This document shows positions 1 through 7,579 of a stretch of DNA of 12,571 bases, in pieces (the first letter of the stretch is position 1; every line of letters starts with the position of its first letter). A program made the translations under genes and the position numbers. Origin of the DNA: Scatosoma sp045645245 (GTDB lineage Bacteria; Bacillota; Clostridia; Christensenellales; Borkfalkiaceae); assembly GCA_045645245.1 (NCBI GenBank), contig JAZRIK010000007.1:1-12571 (forward strand), given 5' to 3'. The notes beneath the pieces were generated by a model, which did not search any database, was not told the origin of the DNA, and saw only the letters and a list, made by a program, of their open reading frames with translations.

Positions 1-508
1 CCGTATTCGTTTCGTTCATCCATTCCGTTTGAATTTCTTCAATGTCCACCAAATCGTCCTTACTTCTTGCGCCGTAAACAATCACTACTTTACCATAATT
101 TTCACGATAATGACGAACGTAATTGATAACACTACGCAAAGGAGCAAGACCGATACCACCTGCGATAAAGAGCAAATCTTTCCCTTTAAAATCTTCTTCC
201 ACGGGGAAATTTCTGCCGTAAGGCCCGCGAACGGTAATTTGTTGTCCCACTTCCAACGCGTGGATAACTTCCGTCACGCAACCGCATTTTTTGATGGAAA
301 ATTCCATATATTCTTCGTTTGTAGGCGAAGAGGTGATGGAAAAAATACATTCGCCAACGCCGGGCACGGAAACCATCGCGCATTGACCGGGCATATGCGC
401 AAATAATTTTTTACCGTCGGTACCTACCACTCGGAAAGTTTTTACGTCAGGCGTGTCTTTACGAATGTCCGTGACAACGCCGACTTTCGGAATTAAATTT
501 TCTTGCAT
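1..508 (-). CDS. flxA: FlxA-like FAD/NAD-binding oxidoreductase subunit (partial, C-terminus cut by window edge)
   Basis: This is the NADH-oxidising entry subunit of an FlxABCD-HdrABC complex; it belongs to the ferredoxin-NADP reductase-like superfamily (relatives: PyrK, AsrB, sulfhydrogenase gamma). 169 residues are visible. An N-terminal FAD-binding barrel carries FSITSSP near residues 56-62, standing in for the usual FAD-binding R-x-Y-S/T-type motif, and GPYG at 95-98. The NAD-binding half opens with GGIGLAP at 117-123 and YGARSKDDL at 145-153. The C-terminal cysteines that bind a 2Fe-2S cluster in this family would lie beyond position 1 and cannot be checked. The start ATG overlaps the upstream stop by one base (TGATG), with GGGGG about 11 nt upstream, so it is translationally coupled to flxB. 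It is the ninth visible gene of the operon. The family call is secure; the Flx name rests on the neighbours. Confidence 0.9.
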   Translation of the reverse strand, partial: MQENLIPKVGVVTDIRKDTPDVKTFRVVGTDGKKLFAHMPGQCAMVSVPGVGECIFSITSSPTNEEYMEFSIKKCGCVTEVIHALEVGQQITVRGPYGRNFPVEEDFKGKDLLFIAGGIGLAPLRSVINYVRHYRENYGKVVIVYGARSKDDLVDIEEIQTEWMNETNT

Positions 509-1548
509 CATTCTTCTTTACCCCCGAGTTTTTTAATTACTTTTACGATATTCAATCTTTGCGGGCATTTATTCACGCAGCGGCCGCAACCCACGCACGA
601 ATACAAGCCGTCGTTTTGCGAAGGGTAATATACAAGCTTATGCATAAATCTTTGACGGAAACGCTGCATTTGCGTCGTACGGCTGTTGCCGTGCGCCATC
701 AAGGTAAAATCCGAATACATACACGAATCCCAGCAACGATAACGAACTACGCCGTCTTTCGTCTTGAAATCGCGAATATCAAAGCATTGACAGGTCGGGC
801 AAACGAACGTACAAGTACCGCAGCCCAAACAAGCTTCGCTCATTTCTTCCCACTCGGGCGCGTTGAAAAGCTCGTTCAAATTTTCCGGCTTAAATCGGCT
901 TAAATCAAGCGCTGCAAACGGCAATTTCGCCAAAATGGCTTGCGTTTTCGCTTGTTGCGCGGCAACTTCTTCTTCGCCGCCCTTTTCAAACAAATCGCCA
1001 ACAAGCGCCGTCAAAGCTTCACCTTTTTGAGTGTTTGCTTGCCAGTAAAGATATTGTTCGTCCAACCAAGTTGTCACGTCCCCTTGCGGAGCGGTTGCGT
1101 CAATCCCAAATACGCCGCAGAAACAGCTTTCTTCGGGCTTAGAACAAGCAAGCGTGACAACGGTCGTTGCGTCTCTGCGCATTTGATAGAAGGTATCCAC
1201 AGGGTCTGCAAGGAATACCTTATCCAGCACTTCGATCGCTTTATAATCGCACGCTTTTACGCCGAATAAAACAAACGGTTTCAACTCGTCGCCGTTTTTA
1301 CGGATACCGGCTTCTAAAATTTCGATATTTTTGCCGTCCGTTTTGAACTTCATCATATTTTCCGTTTGCGGGAAAAACATATTTTTAGGCGATTTTACCG
1401 TTTTGAGCGTTTCCAAAGATACTTCCTTGCCTTCGCCCCAAACGTGATAATTTACTTCGCCTGCTTTTTTGATAGGGATAAACAAACCCATCGTTTCGTT
1501 AATCTTCGCATAGAGTTCGTTTAATCTTTCTTTTGCAATTTTTAACAT
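508..1548 (-). CDS. flxB: FlxB-like 4Fe-4S dicluster electron-transfer subunit (AsrA/hydrogenase-beta-like)
   Basis: A cytoplasmic iron-sulfur subunit expected to carry electrons between the FlxA flavin and the HdrA side of the complex. The N-terminal half matches the anaerobic sulfite reductase A/hydrogenase beta-like domain, with KACD at 98-101 and a cysteine group C135, C142, C144. The C-terminal half has CxxCxxCxxxC at C240-C250 followed by C253 and C255, a pair C272/C276, and a second CxxCxxCxxxCP at C318-C328. That is enough for two classical 4Fe-4S clusters, with additional cysteines that may hold more. The start ATG shares one base with the upstream stop (TAATG) and is preceded by GGGGAGG at good spacing. 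At 346 residues the length is normal for the family. Which of the two ferredoxin-like subunits is called FlxB and which FlxC follows gene order and similarity as I remember them, so the B/C letters are less certain than the family. Confidence 0.85.
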   Translation of the reverse strand: MLKIAKERLNELYAKINETMGLFIPIKKAGEVNYHVWGEGKEVSLETLKTVKSPKNMFFPQTENMMKFKTDGKNIEILEAGIRKNGDELKPFVLFGVKACDYKAIEVLDKVFLADPVDTFYQMRRDATTVVTLACSKPEESCFCGVFGIDATAPQGDVTTWLDEQYLYWQANTQKGEALTALVGDLFEKGGEEEVAAQQAKTQAILAKLPFAALDLSRFKPENLNELFNAPEWEEMSEACLGCGTCTFVCPTCQCFDIRDFKTKDGVVRYRCWDSCMYSDFTLMAHGNSRTTQMQRFRQRFMHKLVYYPSQNDGLYSCVGCGRCVNKCPQRLNIVKVIKKLGGKEE

Positions 1549-2525
1549 TATTTCGCCTCCCCGTTAAACACGTCTTTGGGTTCAACGTCCCCTTCCGTGA
1601 AAGAAGTGAGCGGCGTTTTACCGTCCGTCGTTTCCCCTGCTTGATATTCGCCGTATAAATTGTCGATATCTTGGATATACTTACGATTAAGCAAGTGTAA
1701 AGGAATATTTTGCGGGCATACACGGCTGCATTCGCCGCAGTCGGTACATCTGCCTGCTACGTGGAATGCACGAATGATATGGAAAAGCTGTTCTTCAAAG
1801 CTATCGTCGTTCGCCTTTGCCGCAACCCCCGATGCAGGGTTATCAAATACGCATTTCACGCACGAACAAGCGGGACAAACGTTTCTGCAAGCGTTGCAGC
1901 GGATACATTTGGAAAGCTGTGCCTTCCAGAACGCAAAGCGTTCGTCTTCCGTCATTTTTTCGAGTTTTTCCACTTCCGCAAAGCGGTTTACGTCTCTTTC
2001 AGGGCGTTCGTGAATGATAATTTCTTCATCCTTCGCTTGATGCGTTTTATTGCACGTTTCGCACTTGGAAAGTAAAACTTCCGGCTTATACAGCGTGGTT
2101 TCGCCGTCAAAAGAAATCACTTTAACGTCTTTATCTTGCACTTCTACGCTTTCTACAAACGACACGCCTTTTGCTTTGATTTTTTCAATGTCCAGCTTGC
2201 CCAAGCATTCAACGGCGATTACGTGTACCTTTTCACGCGCAATACGGTGTTCTTTAACAAGCTGATTAAAGCTATACGTATCGCAGGGTTTCAAAAATAC
2301 TGCCGTTTTACCGTCTTTTTTAGCAATTTGAATAAGATATTTGGAAAGATTTGCGCCGCAAAACCAGTCGTAAACGAAATCTTTTAATTCGTCAACGCTT
2401 TCAAACACCGCGGGCGAAGGATCGTGGCAAAAATCACCCTTTTTCCAGCCCACTACGCGTTGTACTTCGCCGCTTTCCAAGAGCGCGGTTGCGCGCTCAA
2501 GCATTTTTAACTCAACTTCGCGCAT
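1548..2525 (-). CDS. flxC: FlxC-like iron-sulfur subunit with FrhB-like N-terminal region
   Basis: A second electron-carrying iron-sulfur subunit of the complex, 325 residues. The N-terminal region resembles the coenzyme F420 hydrogenase beta/AsrA-type fold, with the LKPCD motif at 78-82, C107, and a CxxC at C155/C158. Two ferredoxin motifs follow: C207, C210, C213, C217 with extra cysteines C220, C222 and C225, and C260, C263, C266, C270. The C-terminal 45 or so residues are acidic and polar with no recognised motif. AAGGAGG sits just upstream of the ATG, and only one base separates this start from the flxD stop; the end overlaps flxB by one base. This tight packing argues for fixed subunit stoichiometry. 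The fold is close to that of the product of the next gene, so the two probably arose by duplication. Confidence 0.83.
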   Translation of the reverse strand: MREVELKMLERATALLESGEVQRVVGWKKGDFCHDPSPAVFESVDELKDFVYDWFCGANLSKYLIQIAKKDGKTAVFLKPCDTYSFNQLVKEHRIAREKVHVIAVECLGKLDIEKIKAKGVSFVESVEVQDKDVKVISFDGETTLYKPEVLLSKCETCNKTHQAKDEEIIIHERPERDVNRFAEVEKLEKMTEDERFAFWKAQLSKCIRCNACRNVCPACSCVKCVFDNPASGVAAKANDDSFEEQLFHIIRAFHVAGRCTDCGECSRVCPQNIPLHLLNRKYIQDIDNLYGEYQAGETTDGKTPLTSFTEGDVEPKDVFNGEAK

Positions 2526-2526
2526 C

Positions 2527-2982
2527 TTATTCGCCCTCCTTTACTCTCAAATCGCTCAAACGCTTGTTTTCGCCAAGCTCGGTGATCGTTTTCACAAAAT
2601 CGTTCATAACCGCCGAGAATTTTGCGCCTTCCGCCGCGGAAACCCATTCCACGCGCGTGCGTTCCTTTTCAATACCCATATAATTGAGCATACTAAACAA
2701 GAGCGCCATTCTTCTTCTCGTATAATAGTTGCCCGTCACGTAATGGCAATCGCCGGGGTGGCAACCGCACAAAATAACGCCGTCTGCGCCTTGTTGATAC
2801 GCCTTTAAGATGAACATCGGGTTCACGCGGCAAGAGCAAGGCACACGGATAATTTTTACGTTAGCAGGATACGATAAGCGGCTAGATCCTGCAAGGTCTG
2901 CCCCTGCGTACGAACACCAGTTGCAGCAAAATGCAACGATGTTGGGCTTAAATTCTTTATTTTCAGTTTTTACATCTTGCAT
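2527..2982 (-). CDS. flxD: FlxD / MvhD-type 2Fe-2S adaptor subunit (hydrogenase delta-like)
   Basis: The adaptor that links an electron-input module to HdrA; in methanogens the homologous MvhD joins the [NiFe] hydrogenase to HdrA, and here it would join the NADH module. The 151-residue protein has the diagnostic cysteines: FCCNWC at 18-23, PCSCR at 48-52 (the canonical motif is usually PCSGR) and CGCHPGDCHY at 72-81. Family members bind a 2Fe-2S cluster with a subset of these. The gene overlaps the end of hdrA by 13 bases in another frame, and its ribosome binding site GGAGG lies inside the hdrA coding end, so it is probably translated by coupling with hdrA. The absence of any hydrogenase gene next to it, together with FlxA, is what marks the complex as Flx-type rather than Mvh-type. 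Confidence 0.92.
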   Translation of the reverse strand: MQDVKTENKEFKPNIVAFCCNWCSYAGADLAGSSRLSYPANVKIIRVPCSCRVNPMFILKAYQQGADGVILCGCHPGDCHYVTGNYYTRRRMALLFSMLNYMGIEKERTRVEWVSAAEGAKFSAVMNDFVKTITELGENKRLSDLRVKEGE

Positions 2983-4961
2983 ATTGCCTCTACCTCCGAC
3001 ATAATTTGTTTGGAACTAAATCCCTTCAAGTCCATCGCGCCCGAAGGACAGGTGACGGTACAAGCGCCGCAGCCTTGGCAAACTGCAGGGTTCACGGACG
3101 CTACTCTGCGAATTTCCGTTTTACCGCCGCCAAGACGGAATTCTTTATCCACGTACGTAATCGCGCCGTAAGCACATACGTTTGCGCATTGCGAGCAGCC
3201 GTTGCACATCATTTCGTCAGGCGTTGCTACGCAGGCGTTGGTTTTAAGTTTGTCTTTTACAAGCAAACCGATAACCTTCGCCGCACAAGCGGACGCTTGA
3301 GAAACCGTTTCGGGAATATCTTTCGGACCTTGACATACACCCGCTAAATATACGCCAGCGGTAGGACTTTCTACCGGACGGAGCTTTGCGTGCGATTCGG
3401 TCAAGAAATTGTTGGTGTCGATGCTTGCCGTTAAAAGCGTAGCGATTTTACGAACGGAAGGTTCGGGTTCAATCGCCGTTGCCAAAACGACAAGATCCGA
3501 TTCGATGGTGATTTGTTCGTTATCAATCAAATTCGAGCCCTGCACCATCAATTTGCCGTTTTCGTTATATACCTTGCCGACCATACCCTTGATATAGTCA
3601 ACGCCGTATTGTTCTACCGCGCGGCGATAGAATTCGTCATAGTTTTTACCAGGCGTACGAATATCAATATAGAATACGTGTACTTCGGTATCGGGGTATT
3701 TTTCACGGATAAGCATTGCGTGCTTCGCCGTGTACATACAGCAAATCTTGGAGCAGTACGGTTTACCGCAACCGCTCGTATCACGCGAGCCAACGCATTG
3801 AATAAACGTAATTACTTTGGGATGCGTTTTATCCGAAGGACGAAGCAATACGCCGTCCGTAGGACCTGCCGCATTCATCAAACGCTCTAATTCGAGCGAA
3901 GTGATAACGTCTTTATTTTCGCTATAACCGTATTCGTTAAACGCGTCGATATTGATGGGCTTAAAGCCGGTCGCTACCACGATTGCGCCGTATTGACGTT
4001 CGATAAACGTGTCTTTTTGTTCGTAATCGATTGCGCCCACGCCGCAGAATTTTTGACAAATTCCGCATTTGCCCGTTTTAAGCTTAATACATTGTTCAGG
4101 GTCAATTACCGCCACGTTGGGGATTGCCTGTGCGAACGGAATATGAATTGCAGGGTGCGTGTTCAAGCCCATATTAAAGGGATTCAAGCCCTTTTTGGAC
4201 GGACATTTTTCCATACAAATTTTACAGCCCGTACACTTGGTTTCGTCCACGTATCTCGCCTTTTTGCGAATTTTTACGTTGAAATTGCCAACGAACCCTT
4301 TAACGTCTTCCACTTCCGAATAGGAAAGAATATCAATTTTTTCGTGTTGCGCGCAGTCCACCATTTTCGGCGTTAAAATACACGCGGAACAGTCGAGCGT
4401 GGGGAACGTTTTGTCGATTTGCGCCATTCTGCCGCCGATGGTCGCGTTCTTTTCCACGATATCCACTTCAAACCCAGCGTCCGCAATATCGAGCGCCGCT
4501 TGAATACCCGCGATACCGCCGCCGATGACGAGCGCGCGTTTTACAACGGGGCTTTCCCCTTCCATAAGCGGTGCGTTTAATTTCACTTTCGCAATCGCCG
4601 TACGTACGAGAACAACCGCCTTTTCGGTCGCTTCGTCCATATCCTTATGAATCCACGAGCAATGCTCGCGAATGTTTGCAATTTCAACCATATACGGGTT
4701 GAGTCCTGCCGCTGCAGCCGCCTTTCTAAACGTTGCTTCGTGCATTCTGGGCGAGCAAGCACCAACCACGATACCCGTTAAGTTATGCTCCTTAATCGCC
4801 TTTTGAATGAGCTGTTGACCGTTTTCCGAGCACATATATTGATAGTTATCCGCAAACACAACGCCCGGTTCGCTCTTGATAACTTCCGCTACTTTCTTTA
4901 CGTCCACCGTCGCCGCGATATTACTACCGCACCAACAAATAAAAACACCGATTCTTTGCAT
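2970..4961 (-). CDS. hdrA: HdrA, FAD-containing electron-bifurcating heterodisulfide reductase subunit A
   Basis: HdrA carries the FAD at which electron pairs are split in flavin-based bifurcation, one going to ferredoxin and one to HdrBC. The protein is 663 residues, the usual bacterial/methanogen size. The order seen is: N-terminal cysteine-containing domain (C9, C11, C44, C69), FAD dinucleotide-binding GGGIAG at 147-152, the family signature LDCSACILTPKM at 189-200, an inserted ferredoxin domain (C243, C246, C249, C253 and C291, C299, C302, C306), the HdrA-specific cysteine group C389/C398/C403/C407/C408, and two C-terminal ferredoxin motifs (C586-C596 and C628-C638). All expected cluster sites are present, so nothing suggests a non-bifurcating degenerate copy. 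The gap from hdrC is 32 nt and the ribosome binding site (GAGAG region) is weaker than that of its neighbours. It overlaps flxD by 13 bases. Confidence 0.96.
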   Translation of the reverse strand: MQRIGVFICWCGSNIAATVDVKKVAEVIKSEPGVVFADNYQYMCSENGQQLIQKAIKEHNLTGIVVGACSPRMHEATFRKAAAAAGLNPYMVEIANIREHCSWIHKDMDEATEKAVVLVRTAIAKVKLNAPLMEGESPVVKRALVIGGGIAGIQAALDIADAGFEVDIVEKNATIGGRMAQIDKTFPTLDCSACILTPKMVDCAQHEKIDILSYSEVEDVKGFVGNFNVKIRKKARYVDETKCTGCKICMEKCPSKKGLNPFNMGLNTHPAIHIPFAQAIPNVAVIDPEQCIKLKTGKCGICQKFCGVGAIDYEQKDTFIERQYGAIVVATGFKPINIDAFNEYGYSENKDVITSLELERLMNAAGPTDGVLLRPSDKTHPKVITFIQCVGSRDTSGCGKPYCSKICCMYTAKHAMLIREKYPDTEVHVFYIDIRTPGKNYDEFYRRAVEQYGVDYIKGMVGKVYNENGKLMVQGSNLIDNEQITIESDLVVLATAIEPEPSVRKIATLLTASIDTNNFLTESHAKLRPVESPTAGVYLAGVCQGPKDIPETVSQASACAAKVIGLLVKDKLKTNACVATPDEMMCNGCSQCANVCAYGAITYVDKEFRLGGGKTEIRRVASVNPAVCQGCGACTVTCPSGAMDLKGFSSKQIMSEVEAICKM

Positions 4962-4993
4962 AGTATATACTCTCTTTTCTTAATTTTTCAAAC

Positions 4994-5380
4994 TTATTTA
5001 TTGTACTTTCTATATGCGCTGACAAGCAGTTGTTGGGGAATAAGTTCATCAACGATGGGCGGAATTTCTTCTGCCTTGATGCCGTTTTTGCCTTGCATAC
5101 GCACGACGGTATCGCGTACCGCTTCTACCACCGCCGCAGGCGCAACGCCGCGCGGGCAACGCTCCACGCACGCCATACACGAAAGACAATTCCAAATGGC
5201 TTTGCTTTCCAAAAGCTCGTCGATTTTACCTTTTGCAAGCATAGAAACGAACTGATGCGGTTTGATATCCATTTCCTTAAACGCAGGACAGCGTCCCGAG
5301 CATTTACCGCATTTCATACACTTTCTAACGTCCGTACCGCTTAATCTTTGCAAATTTTCAATGCGTTCTTGTTTGGTCAT
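4994..5380 (-). CDS. hdrC: HdrC, iron-sulfur heterodisulfide reductase subunit C
   Basis: HdrC relays electrons by two 4Fe-4S clusters from HdrA to HdrB. The 128-residue protein shows both motifs in full: CMKCGKCSGRCP at C21, C24, C27, C31 and CLSCMACVERCP at C65, C68, C71, C75. It is shorter than methanogen HdrC (about 185 residues) but normal for bacterial Flx-linked forms. There are no membrane segments, so this is the soluble HdrABC type, not the HdrDE type. The start ATG overlaps the hdrB stop by four bases (ATGA), the usual sign of a coupled HdrB-HdrC pair. Confidence 0.93.
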   Translation of the reverse strand: MTKQERIENLQRLSGTDVRKCMKCGKCSGRCPAFKEMDIKPHQFVSMLAKGKIDELLESKAIWNCLSCMACVERCPRGVAPAAVVEAVRDTVVRMQGKNGIKAEEIPPIVDELIPQQLLVSAYRKYNK

Positions 5381-6156
5381 ACGTTCACCCCCAACGCTTC
5401 TGCAAGCAGTTCGGTAAAGTATTTAACAGGCAATACGTTTCCGCCGTTTACTTGCAAGTTGTATAAGCAAAGCGGACAAGCCGTAATCACTTCTTCCGCG
5501 CCCTTTTCCTTCGCGCTTTCGAGCACCTTTTTACTCTTTTGCTTGGGTAAATCGGCGTTCTTCAAAGCAACGTACGCGCCGCAGCATTCGTTTCTAAACG
5601 GATAGGAAACGGGCGTACCGCCGATGGCACGGATAAAATCTTCGATGATCGTCGGATTTTCGGGGTTGTCGAATGCCATCACGCCGCTCGGACGAAGCAA
5701 AAGACAGCCGTAATACGCGCCCACCTTGCGGTTGATAGGATTGACTACCGCTTTTTTGATGTTGTCAAAGCCCACGACGGTTTTGAGCATTTCCAAATAA
5801 TGCAAAACCTGCGTTTCGCCTGCGTACGGCTCGTCAAATTTCAAATAGTTATTTGCACGGAAACGAATATCGTCATTCGTTTTCATATCTTCGTTCGTGC
5901 GTTTAATAACGTTATGACAAGCGGAGCAAAGCGTTAACAATTTACCGCCGTTGCGTTTTGCATATTCCAAAGCGCGCACTGCCGAGAGCTTGGTCGCTAT
6001 CTCGTCCGTGCCCATCGGATATACCGCGCCGCAACATTGCCAATTTTCAATTTCTTCCATCTCCACGCCCAAAGCTTGCGCACATAAACGCGCCGCCCTA
6101 TCTAATTGCTTGGCTTTCGTTTTGAGCGTACAGCCGGGATAGTAAGTTATCTTCAT
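5377..6156 (-). CDS. hdrB: HdrB, disulfide-reducing subunit with two complete CCG domains
   Basis: HdrB is the site of disulfide reduction and binds two noncubane 4Fe-4S clusters through its CCG domains. Both domains are intact here. The first has C9, C41, C42, C77 and C80; the second has C151, C191, C192, C227 and C230, each in the C...CC...CxxC pattern. The positions are nearly the same as in methanogen HdrB. The 259-residue protein begins at an ATG with AAAGG about 12 nt upstream, 31 nt after the fumarase stop. In methanogens the substrate is the CoM-S-S-CoB heterodisulfide and in sulfate reducers DsrC is the proposed partner. No gene for either is visible here, so the physiological disulfide is unknown. 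Because both clusters are kept, true disulfide chemistry is more likely than a pure electron-relay role. Confidence 0.94.
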   Translation of the reverse strand: MKITYYPGCTLKTKAKQLDRAARLCAQALGVEMEEIENWQCCGAVYPMGTDEIATKLSAVRALEYAKRNGGKLLTLCSACHNVIKRTNEDMKTNDDIRFRANNYLKFDEPYAGETQVLHYLEMLKTVVGFDNIKKAVVNPINRKVGAYYGCLLLRPSGVMAFDNPENPTIIEDFIRAIGGTPVSYPFRNECCGAYVALKNADLPKQKSKKVLESAKEKGAEEVITACPLCLYNLQVNGGNVLPVKYFTELLAEALGVNV

Positions 6157-6187
6157 AATCGCTTATTACCTTTCTCGATATAAAAGT

Positions 6188-7564
6188 TTATTTTTGCGGA
6201 TACGCCATTTCTTCGGGACGGAATACTTCGTCGAATTTTTCCGCCGTTAAGAATCCGAGCGCCACGCAAGCTTCTTTCAAGGAAATATTTTCTTTATACG
6301 CTTTTTTCGCCGTTTTCGCTGCGTTTTCGTAGCCGATATACGGATTGAGCGCGGTGACAAGCATCAACGAATTGTAAAGATTGTGTTTCATCTTTTCCTT
6401 GTTCGCTTTAATTCCCGTCACGCAGTTGCTTTCAAACGAACGAATACCGTCCGCAAGCAAACGCACCGATTGCAGGAAATTATAAATAATAACCGGCATA
6501 AATACGTTGAGCTCAAAATTCCCTTGCGACGCGCCCATACCAACCGCTACGTCGTTTGCCATTACTTGCACGGCAACCATCGTCATCGATTCGCATTGCG
6601 TCGGGTTTACTTTACCTGGCATAATGGAAGAGCCCGGCTCGTTTTCAGGAATAAAAATTTCCCCAAGCCCGTCTCTGGGACCGCTCGCAAGCCAGCGTAC
6701 GTCGTTTGCAATCTTCATCAAGTTGCAAGCAAGCGCTTTCAACGCGCCGTGCGCAAACACAAGCTCGTCTTTCGCCGTAAGCGCGTGGTACTTATTTTCT
6801 GCCGTAATAAACGTTTTCCCCGTCAATGCGCTCACTTGCGCCGCCACTTCTTCGGCAAAGCCCTTAGGAGCATTCAAGCCCGTGCCGACTGCCGTGCCGC
6901 CAAGCGCCAACTCTTTTAATCCTGCCAAGGTCAGCGTAAGCTGTGCCTTGGTTTTTTCAATCATATTCGTCCAACCGCTGATTTCCTGCGAGAAGGCGAT
7001 GGGTACTGCGTCTTGCAAGTGCGTTCTGCCGCTCTTTACAATCCCTTCGTTTTCCGTTTCCAAGCGTTTCAAGGTAGCAATCAGCGTATCCATCGCAGGG
7101 AATAAGTTTTCTTCGATAGCGTCCACCGCCGCGATGTGCATTGCCGTAGGGAAGGTATCGTTGGAGCTTTGGCTCTTATTAATATCGTCGTTGGGGTGCA
7201 ATAACTTTGCGCCTGCAATTTCGTTGCCGCGGTTTGCGATTACTTCGTTCGCGTTCATATTCGATTGCGTACCGCTACCTGTTTGCCATACGACGAGCGG
7301 GAAATGCGCGTTCAGCTTACCTGCAATTACTTCGTCGCACGCCGCGGAAATCGCATTCTTTTTCTCTTCGGAAAGCTTGCCCAGCTTCCAGTTTGGGAGC
7401 GCAGCCGCCTTTTTCAAAATACCAAATGCGCGGGTAATTTCGCGGGGCATAATTTCTTCGCCGATACGAAAGTTTTGAAAACTTCTTTGCGTTTGTGCCG
7501 CCCAGTATTTATCTGCGGGGACCTTCATCTCCCCCATCGTGTCTTTCTCAATACGATATTCCAT
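6188..7564 (-). CDS. fumC: Fumarate hydratase class II (fumarase C)
   Basis: Interconverts malate and fumarate by an iron-independent mechanism; cytoplasmic homotetramer of the aspartase/fumarase superfamily. The 458-residue length fits FumC. Motifs seen in order: KVPADKYW near 14-21 with AQTQRS, GSGTQSNMNANE at 96-107, SSNDTFPTA at 133-141, GRTHLQDA at 179-186 with the catalytic-site histidine, LGGTAVGTGLN at 221-231, and the signature GSSIMPGKVNP at 311-321 bearing the mobile serine loop. The C-terminal region (NPYIGYENAAK, then the LGF-LT-EKFDEVF-PEEM pattern) is typical of FumC. The closest alternative is aspartate ammonia-lyase, which the GTAVGTGLN and C-terminal patterns argue against. 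GGAGAAAGG precedes the ATG, which lies 15 nt after the dehydrogenase stop. Placement between an NAD-dependent 2-hydroxyacid dehydrogenase and hdrB is unusual. Confidence 0.93.
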   Translation of the reverse strand: MEYRIEKDTMGEMKVPADKYWAAQTQRSFQNFRIGEEIMPREITRAFGILKKAAALPNWKLGKLSEEKKNAISAACDEVIAGKLNAHFPLVVWQTGSGTQSNMNANEVIANRGNEIAGAKLLHPNDDINKSQSSNDTFPTAMHIAAVDAIEENLFPAMDTLIATLKRLETENEGIVKSGRTHLQDAVPIAFSQEISGWTNMIEKTKAQLTLTLAGLKELALGGTAVGTGLNAPKGFAEEVAAQVSALTGKTFITAENKYHALTAKDELVFAHGALKALACNLMKIANDVRWLASGPRDGLGEIFIPENEPGSSIMPGKVNPTQCESMTMVAVQVMANDVAVGMGASQGNFELNVFMPVIIYNFLQSVRLLADGIRSFESNCVTGIKANKEKMKHNLYNSLMLVTALNPYIGYENAAKTAKKAYKENISLKEACVALGFLTAEKFDEVFRPEEMAYPQK

Positions 7565-7579
7565 CTTTCCTTTCTCCGA

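Noticed and set aside
6507..7478. 323-codon plus-strand open frame antisense to fumC
   Set aside because: It lies fully opposite an intact, motif-complete fumarase, has no ribosome binding site and reads as a Ser/Ala/Phe-rich shadow.
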